Positions 18,346 through 26,374 of a stretch of DNA of 39,769 nucleotides are shown here, in pieces. The stretch's first letter is position 1. The number at the start of each line of letters is the position of its first letter. Origin of the DNA: Flavobacteriaceae bacterium. GTDB taxonomy: Bacteria > Bacteroidota > Bacteroidia > Flavobacteriales > Flavobacteriaceae. Below the pieces are notes generated by a model, which did not search any database, had not been told where the DNA came from, and saw only the letters and a list, made by a program, of their open reading frames with translations. The stretch covers positions 1-39,769 of the forward strand of contig JAHQVM010000041.1 in NCBI GenBank assembly GCA_019634365.1, given 5' to 3'. A program made the translations under genes and the position numbers.

Positions 18346-19968
18346 TTACTCTTCCATAATACTCGGATCCCTAAGTCGAAGATCGCATTCCTTTTCTAAA
18401 CCGGGATCTATCGCTAGTCGAATGCTTCCTTCTGCATTGGGCTTAAGGTGCGTATTTTCACCGATTACAATCCGATGCTTTGCGTGAACCTTTAAAGTTG
18501 CCGACTCCCTAAATTTCTGATCTTGAATTTTCAATTCCTTGGAAAGTGCCGTGAGTTTGAAATCCCATCGCGAAAAATCCTGGTCTTTGATAAAGGAAGT
18601 TTCTTTTTCGTTGTACAACTGATACACCATTTCGACCGCATCGCCGGTTTGTAACATACCTGCACCAAATTTACCCAAGTAGGGTTTATTTGCTTCTATG
18701 TGATCGATATTCCAAGCGGTCATCTTCAAAATCCCTTCAACCTCATCGACTGGCAAACAGGGATATAGTGAAAACATGAGGGCTATGGTCCCTGAGACTA
18801 GTGGAGCAGCAGGTGACGTGGCTTCATCACCAATATACTCGATCGTCTTGTCGATACTGTATTGCGAAACTTTGAACATCCCCACACTCGGCGCTAATAG
18901 GTCTACTTCATCGTTCATATTGGTTATGGAGGAAGGCCAGATACGATAGGTTTGTGTGGTATCGTTATTCTTGAATCCAACAGTCCTACCCACAAAGCCA
19001 CGAATGTTTTCTGCGTAATAATTACCCTTGGAGTCTGTTTTAATATTGTCTAAAACATTAGGGTATTTGTACATGGCGGTAGAAACCGAAATAGCATGCT
19101 TATAGGCCCCGGGATAGCGAAACACCTTATCCTTATTCTTGTCCCATCCAACATTTCCCGCGGTTCCAACAAGTAAGATTCCATTCTTGAAAAATTCTGC
19201 TACCGATGCTTCATCCCTTTCTACAAAAAAAGTACGTGACCAACTACAATTAATAACTCGTAAACCGGGCGTATTGAGTTTGCGGACACTAGTAAAATTA
19301 AATCCCGTGGAGGTCATACTGCAGTCGTAGCAAACTCCGGTGACCCCTTCCCCATTATCTCCTTGACCAGCTACATAGGATGCAACTGCATCGCCATGCG
19401 ATTTGATATCCATGGTCCTGTCCACTACATTGATCTTCCCTTTAAAATCTGTGTTGTTGATATCGACCGCTCCATCTGCGATCCCTATCACAACATCTCT
19501 ATTCCCTGTGGTATAGTACCATGCCTTGGGCAGTCCGAGAAAATCGAGATAGTCCATATTTACCTGCAACCCCAGATTATCTCCAATGGTACTTGTTAAA
19601 CCATAATCATTGGGCTCGTAAATCTTTTTATCTTCTTCTTCCACCATTTCTCCAGATACGAAAATGTGGGAGGCATTGGTCAATAAGTCATTCAATAATG
19701 CTTTGGAATTGGCCCTGACGAAATAGGTTTTATGGAGATGCTCCTTAGTGGCCCATTTTTGTGTCTTTTTGAACTGATAGATTTCATACCCTTTCAGCAG
19801 CGATTTCAACTGTGAATCCGATCCACTGTATTCAACACCATCGTTTATATTCTTAAAAGGAAGGGTAAGGGTATCTTTTGTCCTAAAGTAGAACCATTCG
19901 GTGTCCTGTTGTCCAAAACTGGATGACACAGCACAAAACAAGAGAAAATAGAGCAGTACTTGTTTCAT
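18346..19968 (-). CDS. Secreted S8 family serine peptidase (divergent subtilase)
   Basis: A 540-residue subtilase with a signal peptide (1-20, ending SSFGQQ) and a roughly 100-residue N-terminal region that may be a propeptide. The catalytic triad is inferred as D165 (IGIADGAVD), H191 (SHGDAVASYVAG) and S385 (ATSPAAPLVSG), with oxyanion N272 (GTAGN). All four key residues are present, but the surrounding motifs deviate from D-T/S-G, HGTHVAG and GTSMAAP. No C-terminal type IX sorting domain is obvious, so it is probably periplasmic. Its ATG overlaps the TGA of the upstream 2OG oxygenase (19965-19968), implying coupled translation. Confidence 0.87.
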   Translation of the reverse strand: MKQVLLYFLLFCAVSSSFGQQDTEWFYFRTKDTLTLPFKNINDGVEYSGSDSQLKSLLKGYEIYQFKKTQKWATKEHLHKTYFVRANSKALLNDLLTNASHIFVSGEMVEEEDKKIYEPNDYGLTSTIGDNLGLQVNMDYLDFLGLPKAWYYTTGNRDVVIGIADGAVDINNTDFKGKINVVDRTMDIKSHGDAVASYVAGQGDNGEGVTGVCYDCSMTSTGFNFTSVRKLNTPGLRVINCSWSRTFFVERDEASVAEFFKNGILLVGTAGNVGWDKNKDKVFRYPGAYKHAISVSTAMYKYPNVLDNIKTDSKGNYYAENIRGFVGRTVGFKNNDTTQTYRIWPSSITNMNDEVDLLAPSVGMFKVSQYSIDKTIEYIGDEATSPAAPLVSGTIALMFSLYPCLPVDEVEGILKMTAWNIDHIEANKPYLGKFGAGMLQTGDAVEMVYQLYNEKETSFIKDQDFSRWDFKLTALSKELKIQDQKFRESATLKVHAKHRIVIGENTHLKPNAEGSIRLAIDPGLEKECDLRLRDPSIMEE

Positions 19969-20792
19969 TCTGTCTCTTCTTCTTTTTTGTATTGATGCGG
20001 ATTCTCCCGGATTCCTTTTTTGAACACTTTGCGAACCAGCATTCTTAGTTTGGCATCCGTATTCAATATAAAATCCTTGAATTTCTCACCCGGTCTGGCC
20101 CTAAAACTGGTGACATGAAAAGAATCGTCCTCCCGGAGTGGTTGTTTGGAAAAATAGTAATTGGAAACACAACAGCGTTCGCCTTCTGCTACAACAGGGC
20201 TCACACTATGCCAGGATTTTTTGTGGGTGGCCATTACTGCCAAACGGTTGTATCGGCTATGCAATGTAATTTGTGGTTCTTCGAGCCCGCCCGGCCAAAC
20301 TTCCAAATGCCCTCCATAATCGTCTTCCCAATCCGGAGTCACATAATACAGTAAATTGAGAATACGCCAACGGTCCCGATCTTTATCATGCGAATTGTCC
20401 AAATGGGGATTCAAGTAATTCCCTTCTGCCATCAATGAAATTCCTCCTGCATATAAATTTTCGTCTGGTTCCAGATGCTCAATATTGCATATCTCGCCTA
20501 CAAAGGAGACAATCCTTTCATCTTGAAAGGCATATATGGCTTTTTCCAGTAAAGGATCATAGGCATCCATCTGCGCGGCCACGTATTTATATTCCCTCAG
20601 GCTCTTTTTACGCACCATTTTCTCCTTCTCGGGAAAGGCATCATAAATTGACTTGGCCAAAGGTTCTGGCAATAGATCATCGATATAAAAATGGCCTATC
20701 CCTTGTCTCGACGATTCGAATTGCTTAGCAATGGCTTCTTTTTCTTCGTTGAGTCGCTGTAATATAATGTCTGCAATGGCTTTGGTCTCCAT
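19965..20792 (-). CDS. 2OG-Fe(II) oxygenase (prolyl-4-hydroxylase-like)
   Basis: A 275-residue cytoplasmic dioxygenase using Fe(II), O2 and 2-oxoglutarate to hydroxylate a substrate. The double-stranded beta-helix core has the iron ligands H130 and D132 (NPHLDNSH) and H195 (SWHSVSPV), and the 2-oxoglutarate arginine R206 (GERCCVSNYYFS). The G-G-H-L-E-V-W strand near 160-166 is typical of the P4H/Tpa1-like branch. The substrate could be a protein proline or a glycan, and sequence alone does not tell. It is first of a two-gene unit with the subtilase (4-bp overlap) and divergent from the glycosyltransferase gene at 20877. Confidence 0.88.
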   Translation of the reverse strand: METKAIADIILQRLNEEKEAIAKQFESSRQGIGHFYIDDLLPEPLAKSIYDAFPEKEKMVRKKSLREYKYVAAQMDAYDPLLEKAIYAFQDERIVSFVGEICNIEHLEPDENLYAGGISLMAEGNYLNPHLDNSHDKDRDRWRILNLLYYVTPDWEDDYGGHLEVWPGGLEEPQITLHSRYNRLAVMATHKKSWHSVSPVVAEGERCCVSNYYFSKQPLREDDSFHVTSFRARPGEKFKDFILNTDAKLRMLVRKVFKKGIRENPHQYKKEEETE

Positions 20793-20853
20793 GTCCCGTC
20801 TCTTTCTGCCCCTAAAATAGTTTAATTATAAAACATAAATACAACCAAAAGCC

Positions 20854-20861
20854 TATTTTTG
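20854..20861 (+). promoter_or_regulatory. -7 promoter element (TATTTTTG) for the glycosyltransferase pair
   Basis: Exact TAnnTTTG match ending 15 bp before the ATG at 20877. An upstream in-frame TTG at 20859 overlaps this element, which argues that the ATG is the true start. Confidence 0.55.
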
Positions 20862-20876
20862 TATCTCTTTCTAGCT

Positions 20877-21770
20877 ATGCTGTCTGTTCTTATCCCTACA
20901 TACAATACCAGTGTGATTTCTTTGGTGAACCAAATACACCAAATGTGCAAGGAGGCTTCCTATGATTTTGAAATTATTATAGCCAATGATGCCTCAACAA
21001 ATCCTATGGTTTCTGAAGAGCTGCAACCAATTGAGAATAAGGAACATTTCCGCGTGCTTCACAACGAGAAAAATAAAGGCCGAACTGCTACGCGAAGTAT
21101 TTTGGCAGAGCAAGCAAAATTCGATTGGCTGCTTTTCTTGGATGCAGATGTATTGCCGAAATATCCAGATTTCATTCAACGGTTTGCTCTCACTCAACCT
21201 CAGCATGCCTCAATTGTATTTGGAGGTGTTGCCTATCATAAGGAGAAACCCGATCGATTACAAGTGCTACGCTGGAAGTATGGAACCGATCGAGAGGCCA
21301 AAAGCGTTGAGGATCGAATGAAAAGCCCTCATTTTATCATTTCCCAGAACCTATTGATTAAAAAGGAGGTATTCAGTACCATAAATCTTGTCTCCGAGAA
21401 TCGGTACGGTCTCGATAATATCGTTTCTTATTTCATTTTTAAAGAAGGCTTGGAAGTAGCCCATATCGACAATCCGGTATATCACTTGGGATTAGAAAAC
21501 ACCGAAACCTTTATCAATAAATCCATCGAATCACTAAAGACTAGTCTTCACTTTCACAAGGAAGGCAATTTTACAGAGGACTTCAGACCGGTTCAAAAGT
21601 TGTACGTGCAACTCCGGAAATGGGGAATCCTAGGTATTTTCAAGGGATTCATGAAGCTTTTTGTTAGGAGGATAGAAAAAAACCTATATTCCAATCATCC
21701 AAATTTAAGGGGGTTCGATCTTTACCGGTTGTACCACTATGCCCTGTTAAAAGATAAATTGAATGCCTAG
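20877..21770 (+). CDS. Glycosyltransferase family 2
   Basis: 297 residues from the ATG at 20877. GT-A fold: MLSVLIPTYNT at the N-terminus, the nucleotide-binding acidic IIANDAST, and the DxD-type LFLDADVLP near residue 90. No membrane helix. It would add a sugar from a nucleotide donor to a lipid-linked glycan at the cytoplasmic face. Its stop lies inside the next glycosyltransferase gene (8-bp overlap), so the two are co-translated and probably act successively in the same glycan. Confidence 0.88.
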   Translation: MLSVLIPTYNTSVISLVNQIHQMCKEASYDFEIIIANDASTNPMVSEELQPIENKEHFRVLHNEKNKGRTATRSILAEQAKFDWLLFLDADVLPKYPDFIQRFALTQPQHASIVFGGVAYHKEKPDRLQVLRWKYGTDREAKSVEDRMKSPHFIISQNLLIKKEVFSTINLVSENRYGLDNIVSYFIFKEGLEVAHIDNPVYHLGLENTETFINKSIESLKTSLHFHKEGNFTEDFRPVQKLYVQLRKWGILGIFKGFMKLFVRRIEKNLYSNHPNLRGFDLYRLYHYALLKDKLNA

Positions 21771-22707
21771 GTTCTCCGTGGTCATACCCTTGTATAACAA
21801 GGAAAACTATATTCTTGACACTTTAAAAAGTGTATTGGAACAGGATTTTACCGATTTTGAAGTATTGGTGGTGAATGACTGTTCTACCGATCAAAGTTTC
21901 GAGAAGGCGAAAACCCTTCAGGACCCGAGAATTCGATTGCTAGAGCATGATCGCAACAAAGGACTTTCTGCCTCCCGCAATACGGGAATTAAGGCATCGG
22001 AAGGAACATACGTTGCTTTTTTGGATGCCGACGACCAATGGAAGCCATCTTTTCTAAATACGATCGATCACCTCGTCACAACCTATCCAGAGGCGTCACT
22101 GTACGCCACCAAATATGAAGTACACTTAGGTAATGGAAGGATCATTACACATGATTTTCAGGTTAGCGGCATTGATCAGCATGGAGTAGTTACGAATTTT
22201 TTCACCTCCAATCTCAATCAAAATTTCTACTACCCTTCCTGTTTGTGCGTGCATAAGGAAGTGTTTGAAAAAGTGGGATTTTACAATGAGTCGATTCGGT
22301 TTAGCGAAGATGTCGATTTTAATATCCGAGCCCACGCTGTTTTCAAAATGGCCTATCATTCAGATCCCCTCGTACGATATGCCTTCGATTCGGAGAACCA
22401 GATTACCCAAAAAGGGTTGGGCGATAAAATCATTCCCGACTACGATCATTATGAGGCGCAGTTTCCAGATCGACCCGATATCAAGAAGTATCTCGATTTT
22501 CAGCGTTATGTAAAAGGAAAAATGTACAAACTGGATGGGGATATGGTGAATTTTAAAAAAATGGTAACACCTATCGACCCCTCCAACCTCTCCTGGAAAC
22601 AGCGACTGCTTTTAAAATTGCCCAATTTCTTATTGAGAGGAATCCGTAAATTGAAACTTTCCCTTCAGTCTTTAGGGATTTCTGTGAATAGCTATCAAAA
22701 GTCATAG
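21763..22707 (+). CDS. Glycosyltransferase family 2
   Basis: A 314-residue GT-A glycosyltransferase. Its N-terminus is FSVVIPLYNKENYI, followed by VNDCSTDQS and the DxD-type motif FLDADDQW at about 86-93. The basic C-terminal tail (about 270-314) contains a hydrophobic/amphipathic patch (RLLLKLPNFLLRG) that could associate with the membrane. Second gene of the pair, overlapping the first by 8 bp. Donor and linkage cannot be predicted. Confidence 0.9.
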   Translation: MPRFSVVIPLYNKENYILDTLKSVLEQDFTDFEVLVVNDCSTDQSFEKAKTLQDPRIRLLEHDRNKGLSASRNTGIKASEGTYVAFLDADDQWKPSFLNTIDHLVTTYPEASLYATKYEVHLGNGRIITHDFQVSGIDQHGVVTNFFTSNLNQNFYYPSCLCVHKEVFEKVGFYNESIRFSEDVDFNIRAHAVFKMAYHSDPLVRYAFDSENQITQKGLGDKIIPDYDHYEAQFPDRPDIKKYLDFQRYVKGKMYKLDGDMVNFKKMVTPIDPSNLSWKQRLLLKLPNFLLRGIRKLKLSLQSLGISVNSYQKS

Positions 22708-22878
22708 GATTTTGAATGGCCCATATTCGTGGGAAGCATCTTGGTATAAAAAGCAAAAGCCATTCTTTCGAATGACTTTCAAACGGTAGGGCACATCCTC
22801 CTCAAAACATACCCCGTTCCGAATACAATGCGAAAATAGCCCATATACAGCGTTGTTGAAATAGGAAATATCACCGTT
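22702..22878 (-). pseudogene. Possible gene remnant: protein-like open frame without start codon
   Basis: In the 220-bp gap between the GT2 and GT4 genes, the minus strand has a 58-codon open frame. It contains a mixed, protein-like composition (RNGVCFEEDVPYRLKV, NGFCFLYQDASHEYG), ends in TGA at 22702, and is preceded in frame by TAA at 22879-22881 with no ATG. It runs 6 bp into the 3' end of the plus-strand glycosyltransferase. It may be the decayed tail of a gene once downstream of the GT4 gene, or chance. I recognise no family. Confidence 0.2.
22756..22779 (-). terminator. Hairpin terminator after the GT4 gene
   Basis: Inverted repeat AAAG-CATTC / GAATG-CTTT with one mismatch and a TTTC loop. 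On the minus strand it is followed by TGCTTTTTATA, so it best serves the minus-strand glycosyltransferase ending at 22928. The plus-strand GT2 pair ends 48 bp before it and may use it weakly. Confidence 0.45.
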
Positions 22879-22927
22879 TTACACAGGAAAAACCCTAGAA
22901 ATAAAATAAGGAGGAAAGAAAAGTCAT

Positions 22928-24022
22928 TTAAGCCATCTGCAGTAAACGAAGCCATTCCTTGCCCACAGTTTCCATGGCAAATGGGTCCACACTGGGGCGG
23001 GCATTAATCGTACATCGATCGTACAATTGAGAATCTAGCACAAAGGAATTGATCGCCTCTTTCATGGCATTTTTATCCTGATTGGTCACCAATATCCCAT
23101 TTTCGTTATTGTGAATAATTTCACCGGGTCCCGATTCGCAGTCGTAGGCCAAAACAGGTGTCCCCGTGGCGAGACTTTCGATCAACACATTGGGGAAACC
23201 TTCAAATTTACTGGTCAGCGCTGTGGCGAAAGCATGTTTAAAATAGGGGAAAGGATTTTCAGTAAAAGGTTGAAAATGCACTTCATTTTCCAGTTTCAAA
23301 CGAGAAACCAACGCTTTATACCCTGGGAGGTCCTCCCCTTCTCCCACCAGCAATAAATGGATGCCATGATTCCTTGCTTCCGAATCATGATACGCCTCGA
23401 TGAGATGATCGAACTGCTTAATCCCACTCTGCATTCGGCCGATCCCCAAAATATAATGTGAGTTTAACGGACTCGGGGCATTTGATAGGTTATTGATTGT
23501 TTCAAAATCCAATCCATTATAAATAGTATGGACATTGGTGTAGCCAAATCGGGTCTCTATTTTTTGCTGAAGTGCTTTGGAAACAGCGACAATGGCATAG
23601 GATTTTTTAAAAATTCGAGCCGCTTTCTTAGGGTCCTGCGGAAAATAATAATCTGTATTAAAACTTCGAATGCTCATGATGTAAGGAGCACTGTACACCC
23701 AATTGGCTATAAGGCTTTCCTGAAAGAAGTTCTTTTTCACCCTAAAATCGATGATATAATCAAATTTTTCCTGCTTAAGGTATTTTCTTAGGGCAATCAA
23801 TCGCTTTAGTTTGTTGAAAGGCCCGTTCGACTTGTTTTTCAGCAATCCCATGTTAAATACCTTACCGGCATAGGGATAGGTAATTCTATCGCTCACTAAA
23901 ATATGATGCACCTCAATATCGTTAGCTTCCATAAACAAGGACAACCGTGCTTGGGCTTTTTCCGCTCCCCCGCTACTCAGGGTATTGCCTACCAAGGCAA
24001 TTTTGCGTTTAGGTTGTTCCAT
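22928..24022 (-). CDS. Glycosyltransferase family 4 (GT-B)
   Basis: A 364-residue retaining-type GT-B glycosyltransferase. The N-terminal glycine loop is NTLSSGGAEKAQARL (acceptor domain), and the linker is VHTIYNGLDF near 170. The donor domain carries GIGRMQSGIKQFDHLIEAY, LLLVGEGED and the E-x7-E motif SKFEGFPNVLIESLATGTPVL (quoted in part: FEGFPNVLIE). Probably adds one sugar of the surface glycan. Divergent from the next glycosyltransferase across a 38-bp region containing two opposing promoter elements. Monocistronic on the minus strand. Confidence 0.92.
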   Translation of the reverse strand: MEQPKRKIALVGNTLSSGGAEKAQARLSLFMEANDIEVHHILVSDRITYPYAGKVFNMGLLKNKSNGPFNKLKRLIALRKYLKQEKFDYIIDFRVKKNFFQESLIANWVYSAPYIMSIRSFNTDYYFPQDPKKAARIFKKSYAIVAVSKALQQKIETRFGYTNVHTIYNGLDFETINNLSNAPSPLNSHYILGIGRMQSGIKQFDHLIEAYHDSEARNHGIHLLLVGEGEDLPGYKALVSRLKLENEVHFQPFTENPFPYFKHAFATALTSKFEGFPNVLIESLATGTPVLAYDCESGPGEIIHNNENGILVTNQDKNAMKEAINSFVLDSQLYDRCTINARPSVDPFAMETVGKEWLRLLQMA

Positions 24023-24035
24023 GCGTTTAAAAACT

Positions 24036-24043
24036 TAACTTTG
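24036..24043 (+). promoter_or_regulatory. -7 promoter element (TAACTTTG) for the glycosyltransferase at 24061
   Basis: Exact TAnnTTTG match ending 17 bp before the ATG at 24061. It faces the minus-strand element at 24047-24054, and the predicted start of each transcript falls in or next to the other's -7 element. Confidence 0.55.
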
Positions 24044-24046
24044 GCA

Positions 24047-24054
24047 CAAATATA
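24047..24054 (-). promoter_or_regulatory. -7 promoter element (TATATTTG) for the GT4 gene
   Basis: Exact TAnnTTTG match on the minus strand, ending 24 bp before the ATG at 24022. Arranged face to face with the plus-strand element at 24036-24043. Confidence 0.55.
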
Positions 24055-24060
24055 ACTTTT

Positions 24061-25200
24061 ATGAAGGTTTTATTATTGGGCGAGTACAGCCGTCTGCACA
24101 ATAACCTTAAAGAAGGATTAATCTCCTTAGGACATGAGGTAACATTGGTAGGTGACGGTGATGGCTTCAAAAACTTCGATGTGGATATTTCCATTCGCCC
24201 AAGCTTCTTTAGCCTTCCCGGAATAGATCTTATAAGAAAAGCGGTATTTAGAATCACAAAGTTCGACCTGTTTACTTTTGAAAAGGGAATTAAATTTTGG
24301 CGTAAACAAAGCAAAATGAAGGGGTATGATGTGGTGCAACTCATTAACGAAAAACCCATTAAAACAATGCCTTGGCTGGAGCGAAGACTTTTGAAAAGTA
24401 TCTTCAAAAACAACCAAGACGTTTACCTGCTCTCCTGTGGCGCAGATACTTTTGTGGTAGATTTCCTATTGGCAGAGAAACCCAAATATTCCATTCTCAC
24501 TCCATACCTAATGGACCCTTCTTTGAAGCCCACCGTTCAATACATTTTGGACTATGCCAAGAAAGGGCATCAAAAGACCCATAACTTACTTATGGATCAC
24601 ATTAAGGGCATTATTGCCTCCGATATCGACTATGTACTGCCTTTGGAAGGCCATGAAAAATTTAAAGGGCTTATTCCAAATCCTGTGAATTTGGATCGAA
24701 TCGCCTACCAACCCATGACTATTGAAGGTAAAGTGAACATTTTCCTCGGAATTAATCGCGGAAATATGTTCGCCAAGGGAGTTCCCTTTTTTGAGAAGGC
24801 CTTGAAAATAATTCAAGAGAAATATGGGAATGAGGTTACCATTGTTACTGTAACAAGTCTTCCTTACAAGGAATATATTGTTTTGTTCGAAGAAGCCCAT
24901 ATCATACTGGATCAGGTATTTGGGTACGACCAAGGGTATAATGCTTTGGAAGCTATGGCACGAGGAAAAGTGGTGTTTACCGGTGCAGAAACCGAATTTT
25001 TGGAGCATTATGGTTCGCGAGAAGATGAAGTTTGTATCAATGCCTTACCCGACGTAGACTACTTGGTAGCCAAACTATCTTGGCTCATTGAAAATAGGGA
25101 TGCCATTACATCGATAGGCGCCAATGCCAGACGTTTTGTGGAAAAAGAACACGAATATAGAATGATTGCCCAAAAATACGTGGACACATGGACTTCCTAA
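24061..25200 (+). CDS. Glycosyltransferase (GT-B, family 4/1-like)
   Basis: A 379-residue protein. It begins MKVLLLGEYSRLHNNL, the glycine-containing loop used by GT-B enzymes, and has a donor-domain block with VNIFLGINRG and GVPFFEKAL. Near 310 come DQVFGYDQGYNALEAMARGKVV and a conserved glutamate (NALEAMA). The second domain matches the 'glycosyltransferase family 4' groups that lack the strict E-x7-E spacing. It likely adds a sugar in the same glycan as its neighbours. Its last 4 bp overlap the convergent FdtA-like gene. Confidence 0.85.
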   Translation: MKVLLLGEYSRLHNNLKEGLISLGHEVTLVGDGDGFKNFDVDISIRPSFFSLPGIDLIRKAVFRITKFDLFTFEKGIKFWRKQSKMKGYDVVQLINEKPIKTMPWLERRLLKSIFKNNQDVYLLSCGADTFVVDFLLAEKPKYSILTPYLMDPSLKPTVQYILDYAKKGHQKTHNLLMDHIKGIIASDIDYVLPLEGHEKFKGLIPNPVNLDRIAYQPMTIEGKVNIFLGINRGNMFAKGVPFFEKALKIIQEKYGNEVTIVTVTSLPYKEYIVLFEEAHIILDQVFGYDQGYNALEAMARGKVVFTGAETEFLEHYGSREDEVCINALPDVDYLVAKLSWLIENRDAITSIGANARRFVEKEHEYRMIAQKYVDTWTS

Positions 25201-25610
25201 TGCCTTTTGTAGGATAGGAAATCTTGATAATCCCGAATGTAATCGGCCTCTAAAAATTCTCCGCTCGAAAGCACCAAACAAACAGAACCTGAAGAAAAAT
25301 CATCCAATTCGCGCCAGATACCCTTGGGAATCAAAAGTCCTTTATTGGGTTTCTTGAGGGTAACTTCCTTTTTTTGCTGACCATCATCTAACACCACGGT
25401 AAAGCTTCCGCTAACGGCAACCAATAACTCTAATTGATCGATATGTGCGTGTCCGCCACGGGACGCATCACTAGGAACATCGTATAGATAATAGACGCGC
25501 TTAATTTCGTAAGGAATCACCTCCTTTTCGATCACAGCCAAATTACCCCGGGGATCCTCAATTCTGGGAATGTCTATAATTTGAATATCGTCTATGCTGG
25601 TACTTTTCAA
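25197..25610 (-). CDS. fdtA: FdtA/QdtA-type dTDP-sugar 3,4-ketoisomerase (cupin)
   Basis: A 137-residue cupin enzyme. FdtA/QdtA convert dTDP-4-keto-6-deoxyglucose to a 3-keto sugar, the step before 3-amination to Fuc3N or Qui3N. Landmarks are IEDPRGNLAVIE near 17-28, the active-site histidines in RGGHAH (H54, H56), and GLLIPKGIWRELDDF. The start is a TTG at 25610; TGA lies a few codons upstream and no ATG is available. Last gene of the six-gene operon, 11 bp after the acyltransferase. The DegT aminotransferase in the same operon is the natural next enzyme. Galacto- versus gluco-product cannot be called by eye. Confidence 0.88.
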   Translation of the reverse strand: MKSTSIDDIQIIDIPRIEDPRGNLAVIEKEVIPYEIKRVYYLYDVPSDASRGGHAHIDQLELLVAVSGSFTVVLDDGQQKKEVTLKKPNKGLLIPKGIWRELDDFSSGSVCLVLSSGEFLEADYIRDYQDFLSYKRH

Positions 25611-25621
25611 TTCGAGTTGTT

Positions 25622-26374
25622 TTAAGATTCAAAAACCTTTAGGCTTTTTTCAATTTGTTCTTTTTCACCCTCCCAATCCCGTGAAATATTATCCTTAAGC
25701 AGCTTTGCTGGAATACCTCCGATAAGGATGTTTTCGCCCATCTCAGAATAGTCTTTATTGCAAAGGGTGTTGGAAGCAATCGTACAATTATTTGGGGTCT
25801 TGGTCTTTTGCATGATCGTTACCCGATTGCTCACAAAATTATAGTCGCCCAACTCAATGGTTCCCGTTTTGGGATATCTTTCATCAGTTTCTGTATCGAT
25901 CATCTGATGGAAATTGGTATCTATAAGCTGTCCTTGGGATCCAATTCTCGCATAGGTTCCAAGGATAATACTCTGATAGCAGATTAGCTTGCCGTTGGAA
26001 GCAAGGGAAGCCATATGACCAAACTGGCAATAGGCTCCTTCATGGATATACACCAAACAATCCTTTCCAAATTGCGCATAGCCTTTAAAAACCAACGCTC
26101 CCTGCAGATTTATTTCGGCGATTCCGCGTTGCCGCGTGCTCTTCTCATAGGCCTGTCCAAAACCAATCATTCCTTTCTTTATCGGAGCATCGATCTTAAT
26201 GTTTCCCTTAAGGCAGGTAAATTTCACACTACCATAAAATACGACCGGTAGTTTTCTGGCGATGCTAAATGGGAACATTTTATAATTGAAATACCATGTC
26301 TTGATCCAATTAACTGACCAGACTAATTTCCAGCGCTTTCTTAAGCGTCTATATGTTCCACGTAACAGGCTCAT
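25622..26374 (-). CDS. Hexapeptide-repeat acyltransferase (left-handed beta-helix)
   Basis: A 250-residue putative O- or N-acyltransferase of the surface-glycan pathway. The N-terminal 50 residues are basic and amphipathic. Imperfect hexapeptide turns follow from about 75 to 225 (for example VYIHEGAYCQFGHMA, IELGDYNFVSNRVTIM), with the characteristic end GENILIGGIPAKLLKDN. No membrane helix. It could N-acetylate the amino sugar made by the neighbouring FdtA and DegT enzymes (FdtC-like role), but the N-terminal extension is unlike short FdtC proteins, so O-acetylation of the glycan is equally possible. The ATG overlaps the flippase stop by 1 bp (TAATG). Confidence 0.85.
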   Translation of the reverse strand: MSLLRGTYRRLRKRWKLVWSVNWIKTWYFNYKMFPFSIARKLPVVFYGSVKFTCLKGNIKIDAPIKKGMIGFGQAYEKSTRQRGIAEINLQGALVFKGYAQFGKDCLVYIHEGAYCQFGHMASLASNGKLICYQSIILGTYARIGSQGQLIDTNFHQMIDTETDERYPKTGTIELGDYNFVSNRVTIMQKTKTPNNCTIASNTLCNKDYSEMGENILIGGIPAKLLKDNISRDWEGEKEQIEKSLKVFES

